Made by a program: the position numbers and the translations under genes. Positions 25,227 through 32,108 of a stretch of 64,000 nt of DNA are shown piece by piece. The stretch is from Gaiellasilicea sp963731615 (lineage in GTDB: Bacteria > Actinomycetota > Thermoleophilia > Gaiellales > Gaiellaceae). The DNA is taken from contig CAVSWD010000003.1 in the NCBI GenBank assembly GCA_963731615.1, forward strand, positions 62,001 to 126,000, read 5' to 3'. Below the pieces are notes generated by a model. That model was not told the DNA's origin and did no database searches. It saw only the letters and a list, made by a program, of their open reading frames with translations. Position 1 is the first letter of the stretch. Each line of letters opens with the position of its first letter.

Positions 25227-26618
25227 TCAGAGTGCCTTGACGGCGGCGGCGACGTCCTCCAGCGCCTGCTTCGCGTCGGCGAAGAGCATCGAGGTCTTCG
25301 GCCCGTAGAACAGCGGGTTGTCGATGCCGGCGAAGCCCGGGCTCATGCTGCGCTTGACCACGACGACGCTCGCGGCGCGGTCGACCTCGATGATCGGCAT
25401 GCCGTAGATCGGGCTACCGGGATCCGACAGCGCCGCCGGGTTGACGACGTCGTTCGCGCCCAGGATCACGACCACGTCCGTCTGGGGCAACTCCGGGTTG
25501 ATCTCGTCCATCTCTTTCAGCTGGTCGTACGGGACGTTCGCCTCCGCCAGGAGCACGTTCATGTGCCCGGGCATCCGACCCGCAACCGGGTGGATGCCGT
25601 AGAGGACGTCGATCCCCTTGTGCTCGAGCAGCTCCGCGAGCGCGCGCACGTCGTGCTGCGCCTGCGCGACCGCGAGGCCGTAGCCGGGAACGAAGACGAC
25701 CCTGCGGGCGTAGCCGAGCATGATCGCGAGATCCTGGGCGGTCGTCGCGCGCACGCTCCGTCCGTCCTCGGCCGCAGCCCCGCCGCCGCCCGTCTGCACC
25801 GATCCGAACGCACCGAAGAGGACGTTTCCGATCGACCGGTTCATCGCCCTGCCCATCAGCATCGTCAGCAGCGTGCCCGACGCGCCGACGAGCGCTCCGG
25901 CCACGATCAGGACGGTGTTGTGGAGCAGGAACCCGGCTGCGGCGGCCGCGAGCCCGGTGAACGCGTTCAGGAGCGAGATCACCACCGGCATGTCGGCGCC
26001 GCCGATCGGGAGCACGAAGAGCACGCCGAAGACGAGCGCGGCGACGATCAGCCCGATCACGAGCCCCTCGCGCTCGGAGCCTGCGACGATCGCGCCACCG
26101 AGTACGAGCGCGGTGAGCAGCACGGCCCCGTTCACGAGCTGCTGCCCGGGATAGACGATCGGCCGGCCGCTGAGCAGCTCCTGGAGCTTGGCGAACGCGA
26201 TCAGGGAGCCGGAGAACGAGATGCTCCCGATCAGCGCCGACAGGAGGATCGCCACGGATTCGTCGCTGTCGAGCCCAGCCGGATCCAAGACGAGGTTGTG
26301 GAACTCCGCGAGCGCGATCAGGGCGACCGCGCCGCCGCCGACGCCGTTGAAGAGCGCCACCATCTGCGGCATCGCCGTCATCTTCACCGAGCGCGCGCCG
26401 ACGACTCCGACGACGGCGCCGATCGCCATCGCGACCGCGATCAAGAGCTCGTTCTCGAGCCCTGGCTGGGCAAGCGTGACGACGATCGCCAGCGCCATCC
26501 CCGCGGCCCCGAGCAGATTCCCTAGGCGAGCCCGCTTGGGTGAGGAGAGAAAGCGGAGCGCGAGGATGAAGGTCACGATCGTGACCAGGTAGAGCAGGTC
26601 GGTCGTCGTCTCGCTCAT
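25227..26618 (-). CDS. pntB: NAD(P) transhydrogenase subunit beta
   Basis: PntB contains the proton channel half and the NADP(H)-binding domain III of the proton-pumping transhydrogenase, which makes NADPH from NADH. In the 463-residue protein about nine membrane helices fill residues 5-260. Domain III follows with FVPGYGLAVAQAQHDVRALAELL, IHPVAGRMPGHMNVLLAEANVPYDQL, DVVVILGANDVVNPAA and VVVKRSMSPGFAGIDNPLFY. It is the last gene of the pnt operon, 88 bases after pntA2, with a hairpin in the gap. Confidence 0.97.
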   Translation of the reverse strand: MSETTTDLLYLVTIVTFILALRFLSSPKRARLGNLLGAAGMALAIVVTLAQPGLENELLIAVAMAIGAVVGVVGARSVKMTAMPQMVALFNGVGGGAVALIALAEFHNLVLDPAGLDSDESVAILLSALIGSISFSGSLIAFAKLQELLSGRPIVYPGQQLVNGAVLLTALVLGGAIVAGSEREGLVIGLIVAALVFGVLFVLPIGGADMPVVISLLNAFTGLAAAAAGFLLHNTVLIVAGALVGASGTLLTMLMGRAMNRSIGNVLFGAFGSVQTGGGGAAAEDGRSVRATTAQDLAIMLGYARRVVFVPGYGLAVAQAQHDVRALAELLEHKGIDVLYGIHPVAGRMPGHMNVLLAEANVPYDQLKEMDEINPELPQTDVVVILGANDVVNPAALSDPGSPIYGMPIIEVDRAASVVVVKRSMSPGFAGIDNPLFYGPKTSMLFADAKQALEDVAAAVKAL

Positions 26619-26645
26619 GCGCGTCCCTCGCCGGCGGCAGCTCCC

Positions 26646-26662
26646 GCCCGGCAGAGCCGGGC
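26646..26662 (-). promoter_or_regulatory. Intra-operon hairpin between pnt genes
   Basis: GCCCGGC-AGA-GCCGGGC forms a 7-bp stem in the 88-base gap between the second alpha-subunit gene and pntB. Such a hairpin could reduce read-through or protect mRNA ends and so set the subunit ratio. It is the only notable gap inside this otherwise overlapping operon. Confidence 0.4.
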
Positions 26663-26706
26663 TCCGCAGGCGCCTGACGCCGCTAGGAACATGCGACCGT
26701 CGCGGA

Positions 26707-27012
26707 TCATTGCTCGGGCTTCTGGGGCCGGCGCTGCTTGAACATCTCGAGCATCCGGTCGGTGACGACGAAGCCGCCGACCGCGTTCGCAGTGCCGAGC
26801 ACCACGGCGCAGAAGCCGACGACGAGGGTCAGCGTGTCCGCCTCCGTGCGGCCGGCGACCAGGATCGCGCCGACGACCACGATCCCGTGGATCGCGTTCG
26901 TGCCCGACATCAGCGGCGTGTGCAGCATCGTCGGCACCTTCGAGATCACCTCGACGCCGAGGAAGATCGCGAGCACGAGGATCGTCAACTCGATCACCAG
27001 CGTCGGTTCCAT
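26707..27012 (-). CDS. pntA2: NAD(P) transhydrogenase subunit alpha part 2 (membrane)
   Basis: This 101-residue membrane protein has three helices (TLVIELTILVLAIFLGVEVISKVP, AIHGIVVVGAILVAG, TLTLVVGFCAVVLGTANAVGGFVVTDRML). It corresponds to the membrane part of PntA in the three-gene form of the enzyme. HTPLMSGTNAIHGIVVVGA is strongly conserved and includes a His in the proton path region. The ATG overlaps the pntA1 stop by one base. Confidence 0.95.
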   Translation of the reverse strand: MEPTLVIELTILVLAIFLGVEVISKVPTMLHTPLMSGTNAIHGIVVVGAILVAGRTEADTLTLVVGFCAVVLGTANAVGGFVVTDRMLEMFKQRRPQKPEQ

Positions 27013-28106
27013 CAGGCGGTCACCGCCTGACGTGTGACGCACGCTCCGGCCGTGATCTCGTCGTCGAAATCGAGCACGAGCTCTCCCGCGGGTGCCAGGT
27101 GGAGCAGGAGCGCGCTGACGTTACGGGCGTACAACTGACTCGCGTGGTACGGCATTCGCGAGGGGAGGTCGGTGTAACCCACGATCGTGACGCCGGCCCG
27201 CTCGACCTCCTTGCCCGGCTCCGTCAGCCCGCAGTTTCCGCCTGCTTCGGCTGCGAGGTCGACGATCACGGAGCCCGGGCGCATCCGCTCGACCGCGGCC
27301 GCCGGGATCAGGAGTGGAGCGGGGCGGCCCGGGACGAGCGCGGTGGTGACGACGACGTCCATGTCCGCGATCCGCTCGTCGAGAGCGGCCTGCTGGCGTG
27401 CCTGCTCCTCCGCTGAGAGCTCCACCGCGTAGCCGCCCTCCGTCTCGGCGCCCACGACCCCGAGGTCGAGGAACGAGGCGCCGAGGCTCTCGACCTGCTC
27501 GCGGACGGCGGGCCGGACGTCGTAGCCGGAGACGACGGCGCCCAGGCGGCGCGCTGTCGCTATCGCCTGCAGGCCCGCCACGCCCGCACCGAGGACGAGC
27601 ACCTTGGCGGGCGCGACGGTGCCCGCTGCGGTCATCAGCAAGGGAAAGAGGCGTGGCAGCCGGTCGGCGGCGAGGACGACCGCCTTGTACCCGGCCACGG
27701 TGGCCTGCGACGAGAGCGCGTCCATCGACTGCGCGCGCGAGATCCTTGGAATCGACTCCATCGCGAACGCGACGACGCCCTGTGCTGCGAGCCGCTCGAT
27801 CCTCGCCGGGTCGGTCAACGGCGAGAGAAAGCCGATCAACACGGTGCCCGGCTTCACGTCCGCGAGCTCCTCCGGCGAGGGGCGGCCCACACTGACGACG
27901 GCGTCGGCCGCCGTGAACAGCTCCGGACGGGAGGCGAGCTCGGCACCTGCGACCTCGTACTGGTCGTCGGAAAACCCTGCAGCGACCCCCGCGCCGCGCT
28001 CGACGGCGACCGAGAACCCGGCTGAGGCGAGCCGCCCGACGGCTTCGGGTACGAGGGAGACCCGGCGCTCGCCGACGCCGCTCTCTCTTGGGACAGCCAC
28101 CCTCAC
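27012..28106 (-). CDS. pntA1: NAD(P) transhydrogenase subunit alpha part 1 (NAD-binding)
   Basis: This 364-residue soluble domain I starts MRVAVPRESGVGERRVSLVPEAV. It contains MESIPRISRAQSMDALSSQATVAGYKAV and the NAD(H) Rossmann site KVLVLGAGVAGLQAIATARRLGAVV. The alanine-dehydrogenase-like fold and these motifs are typical of PntAA. It is the first gene of the three-gene pnt operon. On the minus strand a TAGAGT (complement at 28116-28121) lies 9 bases before the GTG and may be its -10. Confidence 0.96.
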   Translation of the reverse strand: MRVAVPRESGVGERRVSLVPEAVGRLASAGFSVAVERGAGVAAGFSDDQYEVAGAELASRPELFTAADAVVSVGRPSPEELADVKPGTVLIGFLSPLTDPARIERLAAQGVVAFAMESIPRISRAQSMDALSSQATVAGYKAVVLAADRLPRLFPLLMTAAGTVAPAKVLVLGAGVAGLQAIATARRLGAVVSGYDVRPAVREQVESLGASFLDLGVVGAETEGGYAVELSAEEQARQQAALDERIADMDVVVTTALVPGRPAPLLIPAAAVERMRPGSVIVDLAAEAGGNCGLTEPGKEVERAGVTIVGYTDLPSRMPYHASQLYARNVSALLLHLAPAGELVLDFDDEITAGACVTRQAVTA

Positions 28107-28177
28107 GGGACTGCAACTCTACGGCCCGCGCGCAGGAGCGAGGGAGGGAACGGGCGCCGCTGCGGGAACCTCGATCT

Positions 28178-28768
28178 GTGGGACCGTTGCTCACCACGTT
28201 CTCGACGGCGCTCGAGGCCCGCGATCCGTATCTGCGCGGCCACTCGGCGCGGGTCACGAGCTTCGCCGAAAGCCTGGCCCGGCTACTCGGCTGGGCAGGC
28301 GAGCGACTGGACGTGCTGCGGTTGGGCGGCTCGCTCCACGACGTCGGCAAGATCGCCGTCAATCCCCGGGTCTTGCGAAAGTCCGGCCCGCTCACGGACG
28401 AGGAGCTCGCGCAGATCCGCCGCCATCCGGTCACGGGCGCGCGGCTCGTCGAGTGCTTCGACGACTTCGAGGCTGCACTCCCCTACGTGCTGCACCATCA
28501 CGAACGCTGGGACGGCTCGGGCTATCCGCATGGGCTGCAGGGCGAGACGATCCCGGTCGAAGCACGCCTGCTCGGCGTGGCCGATGCCTTCGATGCGATG
28601 ACGTCGCGGCGCGCGTACCGCTCGGCCCTCACGGTCGACCAGGCGCTGACGGAGCTGAAGCGCTGTGCCGGAACCCAGTTCGATCCCACGCTCGCGCAGA
28701 CGTTCGTCGACGGCTGGCGCCGCGGCGAGATCGAGTCGGGCGTCACGCCGCTCGGCCTCGCCAGCTGA
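28178..28768 (+). CDS. HD-GYP domain phosphohydrolase
   Basis: This protein is essentially a stand-alone HD-GYP domain (about 196 residues) of the cyclic-di-GMP phosphodiesterase type. Key elements are GHSARVTSFAESLARLLG, GSLHDVGKIAVNPRVLRKSGPLTDEE, HHHERWDGSGYPHGLQGETIPVEARLLGVADAFDAMTSRRAYR. The HD pair, the later His residues and GYP are all present, so it should be catalytically competent. There is no receiver or sensor domain. GTG 28178 is used because the longer ORF start at 28088 would overlap the divergent pntA1 start. Confidence 0.9.
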   Translation: MGPLLTTFSTALEARDPYLRGHSARVTSFAESLARLLGWAGERLDVLRLGGSLHDVGKIAVNPRVLRKSGPLTDEELAQIRRHPVTGARLVECFDDFEAALPYVLHHHERWDGSGYPHGLQGETIPVEARLLGVADAFDAMTSRRAYRSALTVDQALTELKRCAGTQFDPTLAQTFVDGWRRGEIESGVTPLGLAS

Positions 28769-28853
28769 GCGTCGTACTCCTTTCGAACCGTATTCCCCTG
28801 AGCGGCGAATCACCTACTCCGGTGGGAAAGCCACACAATCGACGCCGCCGGGG

Positions 28854-29531
28854 ATGGGGGTCACTTTGTCCGAAGCAATCAACACGTGGGGCGAGCTCGA
28901 CGCTGACGGGGCGCTTCAGGAGTCCGTTGCCGCCGTTGCCGGCGACGATCGTGCCGACTTCCTCCGCAAAGCTGCCTTCGGCGGCGCGGCGGTGCTCGGT
29001 GCAGGCGGCCTGATGGGCCTGCTGCCGTCGGTCGCGTCCGGTGCGACGCCGAAGAGCGATGTCGCGATCCTGAACTTCGCGCTCACGCTCGAGTATCTCG
29101 AGGCTGCGTTCTACGCCGAGGCTCGCGCGAACGCGGGCATCTTCAAGGGCGACACGCGCAACTTCGTCGACGTCGTCGCGAAGCACGAGGCGACCCACGT
29201 CGCCTTCCTCAAGAAGGCGCTCGGCAGCGCCGCCGTCGCCAAGCCGAAGTTCAACTTCAAGGGCACGAGCAACCAGAACCAGGCGACCTTCCAGGCCACC
29301 GCACAGGTGCTGGAGGACACGGGTGTGATGGCGTACGCCGGCCAGGTCGGCAACATCAAGACGAAGGCGATCCTGGCCGCTGCGGCCTCGATCCACTCCG
29401 TCGAGGCGCGTCACGCCGCCTGGATGAGGCATCTGCGCCAGCAGCCGCCGGCGCCGGTCGCATTCGACCCGCCGAAGACGAAGGCGCAGATCCTCGCCGC
29501 CGTCAGGAAGACGGGCTTCATCGTCGGCTAA
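28854..29531 (+). CDS. Ferritin-like domain protein, probably exported
   Basis: This 225-residue protein has a Tat-like region near residues 30-60 (DRADFLRKAAFGGAAVLGAGGLMGLLP) that resembles a twin-arginine leader with only one of the two arginines, preceded by about 30 residues. The rest is a four-helix ferritin-like domain: ILNFALTLEYLEAAFYAEA, VVAKHEATHVAFLKKAL and ASIHSVEARHAAWMR supply the Glu/His pattern for a di-metal site. Family members are common in soil actinobacteria, with unproven roles in stress or metal handling. The ATG at 28854 or TTG at 28866 may be the start. Confidence 0.8.
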   Translation: MGVTLSEAINTWGELDADGALQESVAAVAGDDRADFLRKAAFGGAAVLGAGGLMGLLPSVASGATPKSDVAILNFALTLEYLEAAFYAEARANAGIFKGDTRNFVDVVAKHEATHVAFLKKALGSAAVAKPKFNFKGTSNQNQATFQATAQVLEDTGVMAYAGQVGNIKTKAILAAAASIHSVEARHAAWMRHLRQQPPAPVAFDPPKTKAQILAAVRKTGFIVG

Positions 29532-29569
29532 GCCGCGGAGCGACCGTTACTTGGGACGCGGAGCGAAGC

Positions 29570-29623
29570 GACCCTTAAAGGGTCTTGGCGTGAACCGGGG
29601 TCTGCGCGAGCAGATCCCGGTTC
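29570..29623. terminator. Two hairpins between convergent genes
   Basis: GACCCTT-A-AAGGGTC forms a perfect palindrome at 29570-29584. A longer hairpin follows at 29592-29623, with GAACCGGGGTCTGC pairing with GCAGATCCCGGTTC (one G-U pair) around a GCGA loop. They lie between the ferritin-like gene (plus) and the dehydrogenase gene (minus) and probably terminate both. Confidence 0.65.
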
Positions 29624-29640
29624 CGTTTGCGCCCAGGTCT

Positions 29641-30711
29641 TCAGAGGGAGGACCAGACCTCGAGCTTCTGCTTGGTGCGGCGGATCACCTCATCGGTGAA
29701 CTCGCTGCTGCCGTTGTGGCCACCGAGATCGGCGGTGCGGCACCCTTCGGCGACCGCCTCGAGGCAGGACTCCCGCAGTGCGCGCCCTGCCTGCTGAGCC
29801 TCCTCGTCCGAGTGGGAGAGGAGTGCGGCGCCGGCCAGGATCATCGCCATCGGATTGGCGACGTTCTTGCCGAAGAGCGACGGCGCCGTTCCGTGCGCTG
29901 CCTCGGCCATCAGGGCGAGAGGCGCGTAATCGTCGTCGAAGGCGACGAGCAGCGACTCGGAGCCTGCGATCGAGCCGAAGAGCGGCAGCACGAGATCGGA
30001 GAGGATGTCGCCGTCGCGGTTCAGCGCCGGGATCACGAGCGGCGCACCCGTGTTCGCAATCAAGAGCGCGAAGGTCGCATCGATCAGCTGCGGCTCATAG
30101 GGGACGTCGGGATGGCGGGCCGCGGCCGCGTCCATCTCCTCCTTCAGCATGCCCTCGTAGGTCGGGCTGACGGTGTACTTCGGGCCGCCGAAGACCTTCG
30201 CGTGCGTCCGGTCGGCCTGCCGGAACGCAAACTCGGCGACGGCGCGGCAGATGCGGCGTTCGATCCGCTCCGTGCGAAATGCCACCTCGTCCTCGCCTTC
30301 GCCCTCGCGCCACTCTTTCGCGCCGTAGGCGTCGCCGACCGCCATGCGGACGACCGAGATCGGGGCGTGGACGCCGCCGAGCGGCACGACACCGGGAATG
30401 CGACGGCCGGTCCGGACGATCACCTGCCCGCCGATCTCCTCGCGCAGGATCCGGTTCGGCGAGCCGACGTCGTCACGAGTCTCGGGCGTGATCGTCGCCG
30501 CTTTCAGCCCGAGCCCGTGCTCACGGGTCGCGCGCGCGGCGTCGTGGACGACCGCGTTGTCCGTCTTGCGACGGTTGGCCAGCGAGAGGTCGTAGCGGGG
30601 AAAGTCGAGCTCGATCCCGATCACGTCGGGTGCGAGCGCTCGCAGGGACTCCTCGAGGAGCTCCTGCCCGGTTTCGTCCCCCTCGAGCACGACGATCGTC
30701 CGCGGATCCAT
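29641..30711 (-). CDS. Isocitrate/isopropylmalate dehydrogenase family enzyme
   Basis: This 356-residue enzyme is a metal-dependent decarboxylating beta-hydroxyacid dehydrogenase. Its start reads IVVLEGDETGQELLEESLR. SPNRILREEIGG fits the SxNxxLR substrate site. Later motifs include TYEGMLKEEMDAAA, PALNRDGDILSDLVLPLFGS and EAAHGTAPSLFGKNVANPMAMILAGAALL, which hold the metal Asp residues and the cofactor loop. Isocitrate dehydrogenase is the most likely activity, but isopropylmalate or tartrate-type dehydrogenases cannot be excluded. ATG 30711 is used; a TATCAT (complement at 30721-30726) lies 9 bases upstream on the minus strand. Confidence 0.85.
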   Translation of the reverse strand: MDPRTIVVLEGDETGQELLEESLRALAPDVIGIELDFPRYDLSLANRRKTDNAVVHDAARATREHGLGLKAATITPETRDDVGSPNRILREEIGGQVIVRTGRRIPGVVPLGGVHAPISVVRMAVGDAYGAKEWREGEGEDEVAFRTERIERRICRAVAEFAFRQADRTHAKVFGGPKYTVSPTYEGMLKEEMDAAAARHPDVPYEPQLIDATFALLIANTGAPLVIPALNRDGDILSDLVLPLFGSIAGSESLLVAFDDDYAPLALMAEAAHGTAPSLFGKNVANPMAMILAGAALLSHSDEEAQQAGRALRESCLEAVAEGCRTADLGGHNGSSEFTDEVIRRTKQKLEVWSSL

Positions 30712-30754
30712 CGGCGGCGGATGATACTCGCGCCGATCGGGTAGACGGCTCAGC

Positions 30755-31771
30755 ATGGCGCGCAAGGGTGGCTGGAGGCGCGCGGGGTCGAAGGGGCGGT
30801 TCCGCTACCTGGACTCCCGCGGCAACACGATCGACGATCCCGCGAAAGTCGAGCGGATCGACTCGCTCGTGATCCCGCCCGCCTGGAAGGACGTGTGGAT
30901 CTCGCCTCGGGTGGGCGCGAAGCTGCAGGCAACGGGCGTCGACGCCGCCGGCCGGCGGCAGTACCTCTACCACCCGGACTTCCGGGCGCGCCAGGAGCAG
31001 GCGAAGTTCGACAGTCTCGTCCGATTCGCCGAGAAGCTGCCGGATCTGCGCCTGGCGATGGGCGAGCACATGACGCACGATCCGTACGATCGCGACCGCG
31101 TCTGTGCCGTCGCCGTCCGCCTGATCAACATGGCCTGGTTCCGCGTCGGCTCGGATCGGTACGCAAAGACGTCGCGCACCCACGGGGTGACGACCCTGAC
31201 ACGGAGGCATGTCAGCGTGCGCGGGAAACGCGTGACGTTCCGCTTCCGGGCGAAGCACAAGGTTCAAGTTCGCACGACCGTCGTCGACGCCGAGCTGGCA
31301 GAGGCGATCAAGGATCTGCTCGTCCAGCCGGGTGGAGCGCGGCTCTTCCGGTACGGCCGCGACGGCGAGTCGTGCAATCTCACCGGCGCGAACCTCAACG
31401 CCTACATCCGCGAGCACATGGGTGACGAGTTCACCGCCAAGGACTTTCGCACCTGGGGCGGGACGCTCACCGCTGCTATCGCGCTCGCCGAGCGCGGTCC
31501 GCCCGACTCGGAGGCAGAGGCGAGGAAAGTGATTGCCAACGTCATGCGCACCGTCGGCGATCGGCTCGGAAATACACCGGCTGTCGCGCGCTCGTCGTAC
31601 GTCAGCCCGGCCGTCGTCGAGCAGTATCTCGATGGCAGAACGATCGAGGACTTTCGACCTCGCCATTTGCGGGTCGTCAAAGCACGGGATATCGGACTCG
31701 ATCCGGAAGAGAGCGCGCTCGTCGGCCTGCTCCGCTCGTGGCGAATCAGACGTGCACGTGCAGCAGCGTGA
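30755..31771 (+). CDS. DNA topoisomerase IB (poxvirus-like)
   Basis: This 338-residue type IB topoisomerase relaxes supercoils through a 3'-phosphotyrosine. The N-terminal domain has IDSLVIPPAWKDVWISP and GRRQYLYHPDFRARQEQAKFD. The catalytic domain has GVTTLTRRHVSVRGKRVTFRFRAKHK, FTAKDFRTWGGTLTAA with the active-site Arg, and NTPAVARSSYVSPAVVEQY with the nucleophilic Tyr. The family is found in a minority of bacteria, including actinobacteria. It is followed by a small nucleoid-type protein gene, a sensible neighbour. Confidence 0.95.
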   Translation: MARKGGWRRAGSKGRFRYLDSRGNTIDDPAKVERIDSLVIPPAWKDVWISPRVGAKLQATGVDAAGRRQYLYHPDFRARQEQAKFDSLVRFAEKLPDLRLAMGEHMTHDPYDRDRVCAVAVRLINMAWFRVGSDRYAKTSRTHGVTTLTRRHVSVRGKRVTFRFRAKHKVQVRTTVVDAELAEAIKDLLVQPGGARLFRYGRDGESCNLTGANLNAYIREHMGDEFTAKDFRTWGGTLTAAIALAERGPPDSEAEARKVIANVMRTVGDRLGNTPAVARSSYVSPAVVEQYLDGRTIEDFRPRHLRVVKARDIGLDPEESALVGLLRSWRIRRARAAA

Positions 31772-31833
31772 TTACACCCGCCGATTCCGGTAGGGTTGCG
31801 CACGTTCTAACCGCTTCGTCAAGGAGGAATACG

Positions 31834-32031
31834 GTGGCTCGCAAGACTGTGCTCGTGTCCGATGTCTCCGGCGCCGAGATTGCCGAGGGAAAGGGCGCAA
31901 CGGTGCGGATCACGTTCCACGACGCCCGCAAGGGTGTTCGTGAGCTCGACGTCACAGACGCCGAGGCCGAGAAGATGGGCGGCCGCCAAGTCGCTCGCCG
32001 CGGCCGCCGTCCGAAGTCGGCGACCGCGTAG
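31834..32031 (+). CDS. Small Lsr2-like protein with an AT-hook tail
   Basis: This 65-residue protein starts VARKTVLVSDVSGAEIAEGKGATVRITFHDARKGVRELDVTDAEAEKMG. That resembles the N-terminal dimerisation beta-strands of Lsr2 (MARK-V, then a hydrophilic turn, then two strands and a helix start). The C-terminus is RRGRRPKSATA. The RGRRPK run resembles an AT-hook, which reads the minor groove, and the usual Lsr2 C-terminal domain is absent. AAGGAGG at 31821-31827 fixes the GTG start. A terminator follows. The Lsr2 relation is inferred from pattern, not from a search. Confidence 0.6.
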   Translation: MARKTVLVSDVSGAEIAEGKGATVRITFHDARKGVRELDVTDAEAEKMGGRQVARRGRRPKSATA

Positions 32032-32038
32032 GCATGTG

Positions 32039-32056
32039 AGCGGGGGAAACCCCGCT
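32039..32056 (+). terminator. Terminator after the Lsr2-like gene
   Basis: AGCGGGG-GAAA-CCCCGCT forms a 7-bp GC stem with a GAAA tetraloop, followed by CTTTGCCGCTTTT. It begins 8 bases after the stop codon and is a plausible intrinsic terminator. Confidence 0.7.
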
Positions 32057-32096
32057 CTTTGCCGCTTTTCCAACGGAGGGCGTCGGAAGCCCGCAC

Positions 32097-32102
32097 TACG
32101 AT
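32097..32102 (+). promoter_or_regulatory. -10 element of the addB-like gene (leaderless)
   Basis: TACGAT ends 6 bases before ATG 32109, with no ribosome-binding sequence in between. It matches the spacing of the other leaderless candidates in the window. Confidence 0.45.
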
Positions 32103-32108
32103 GGGCTG

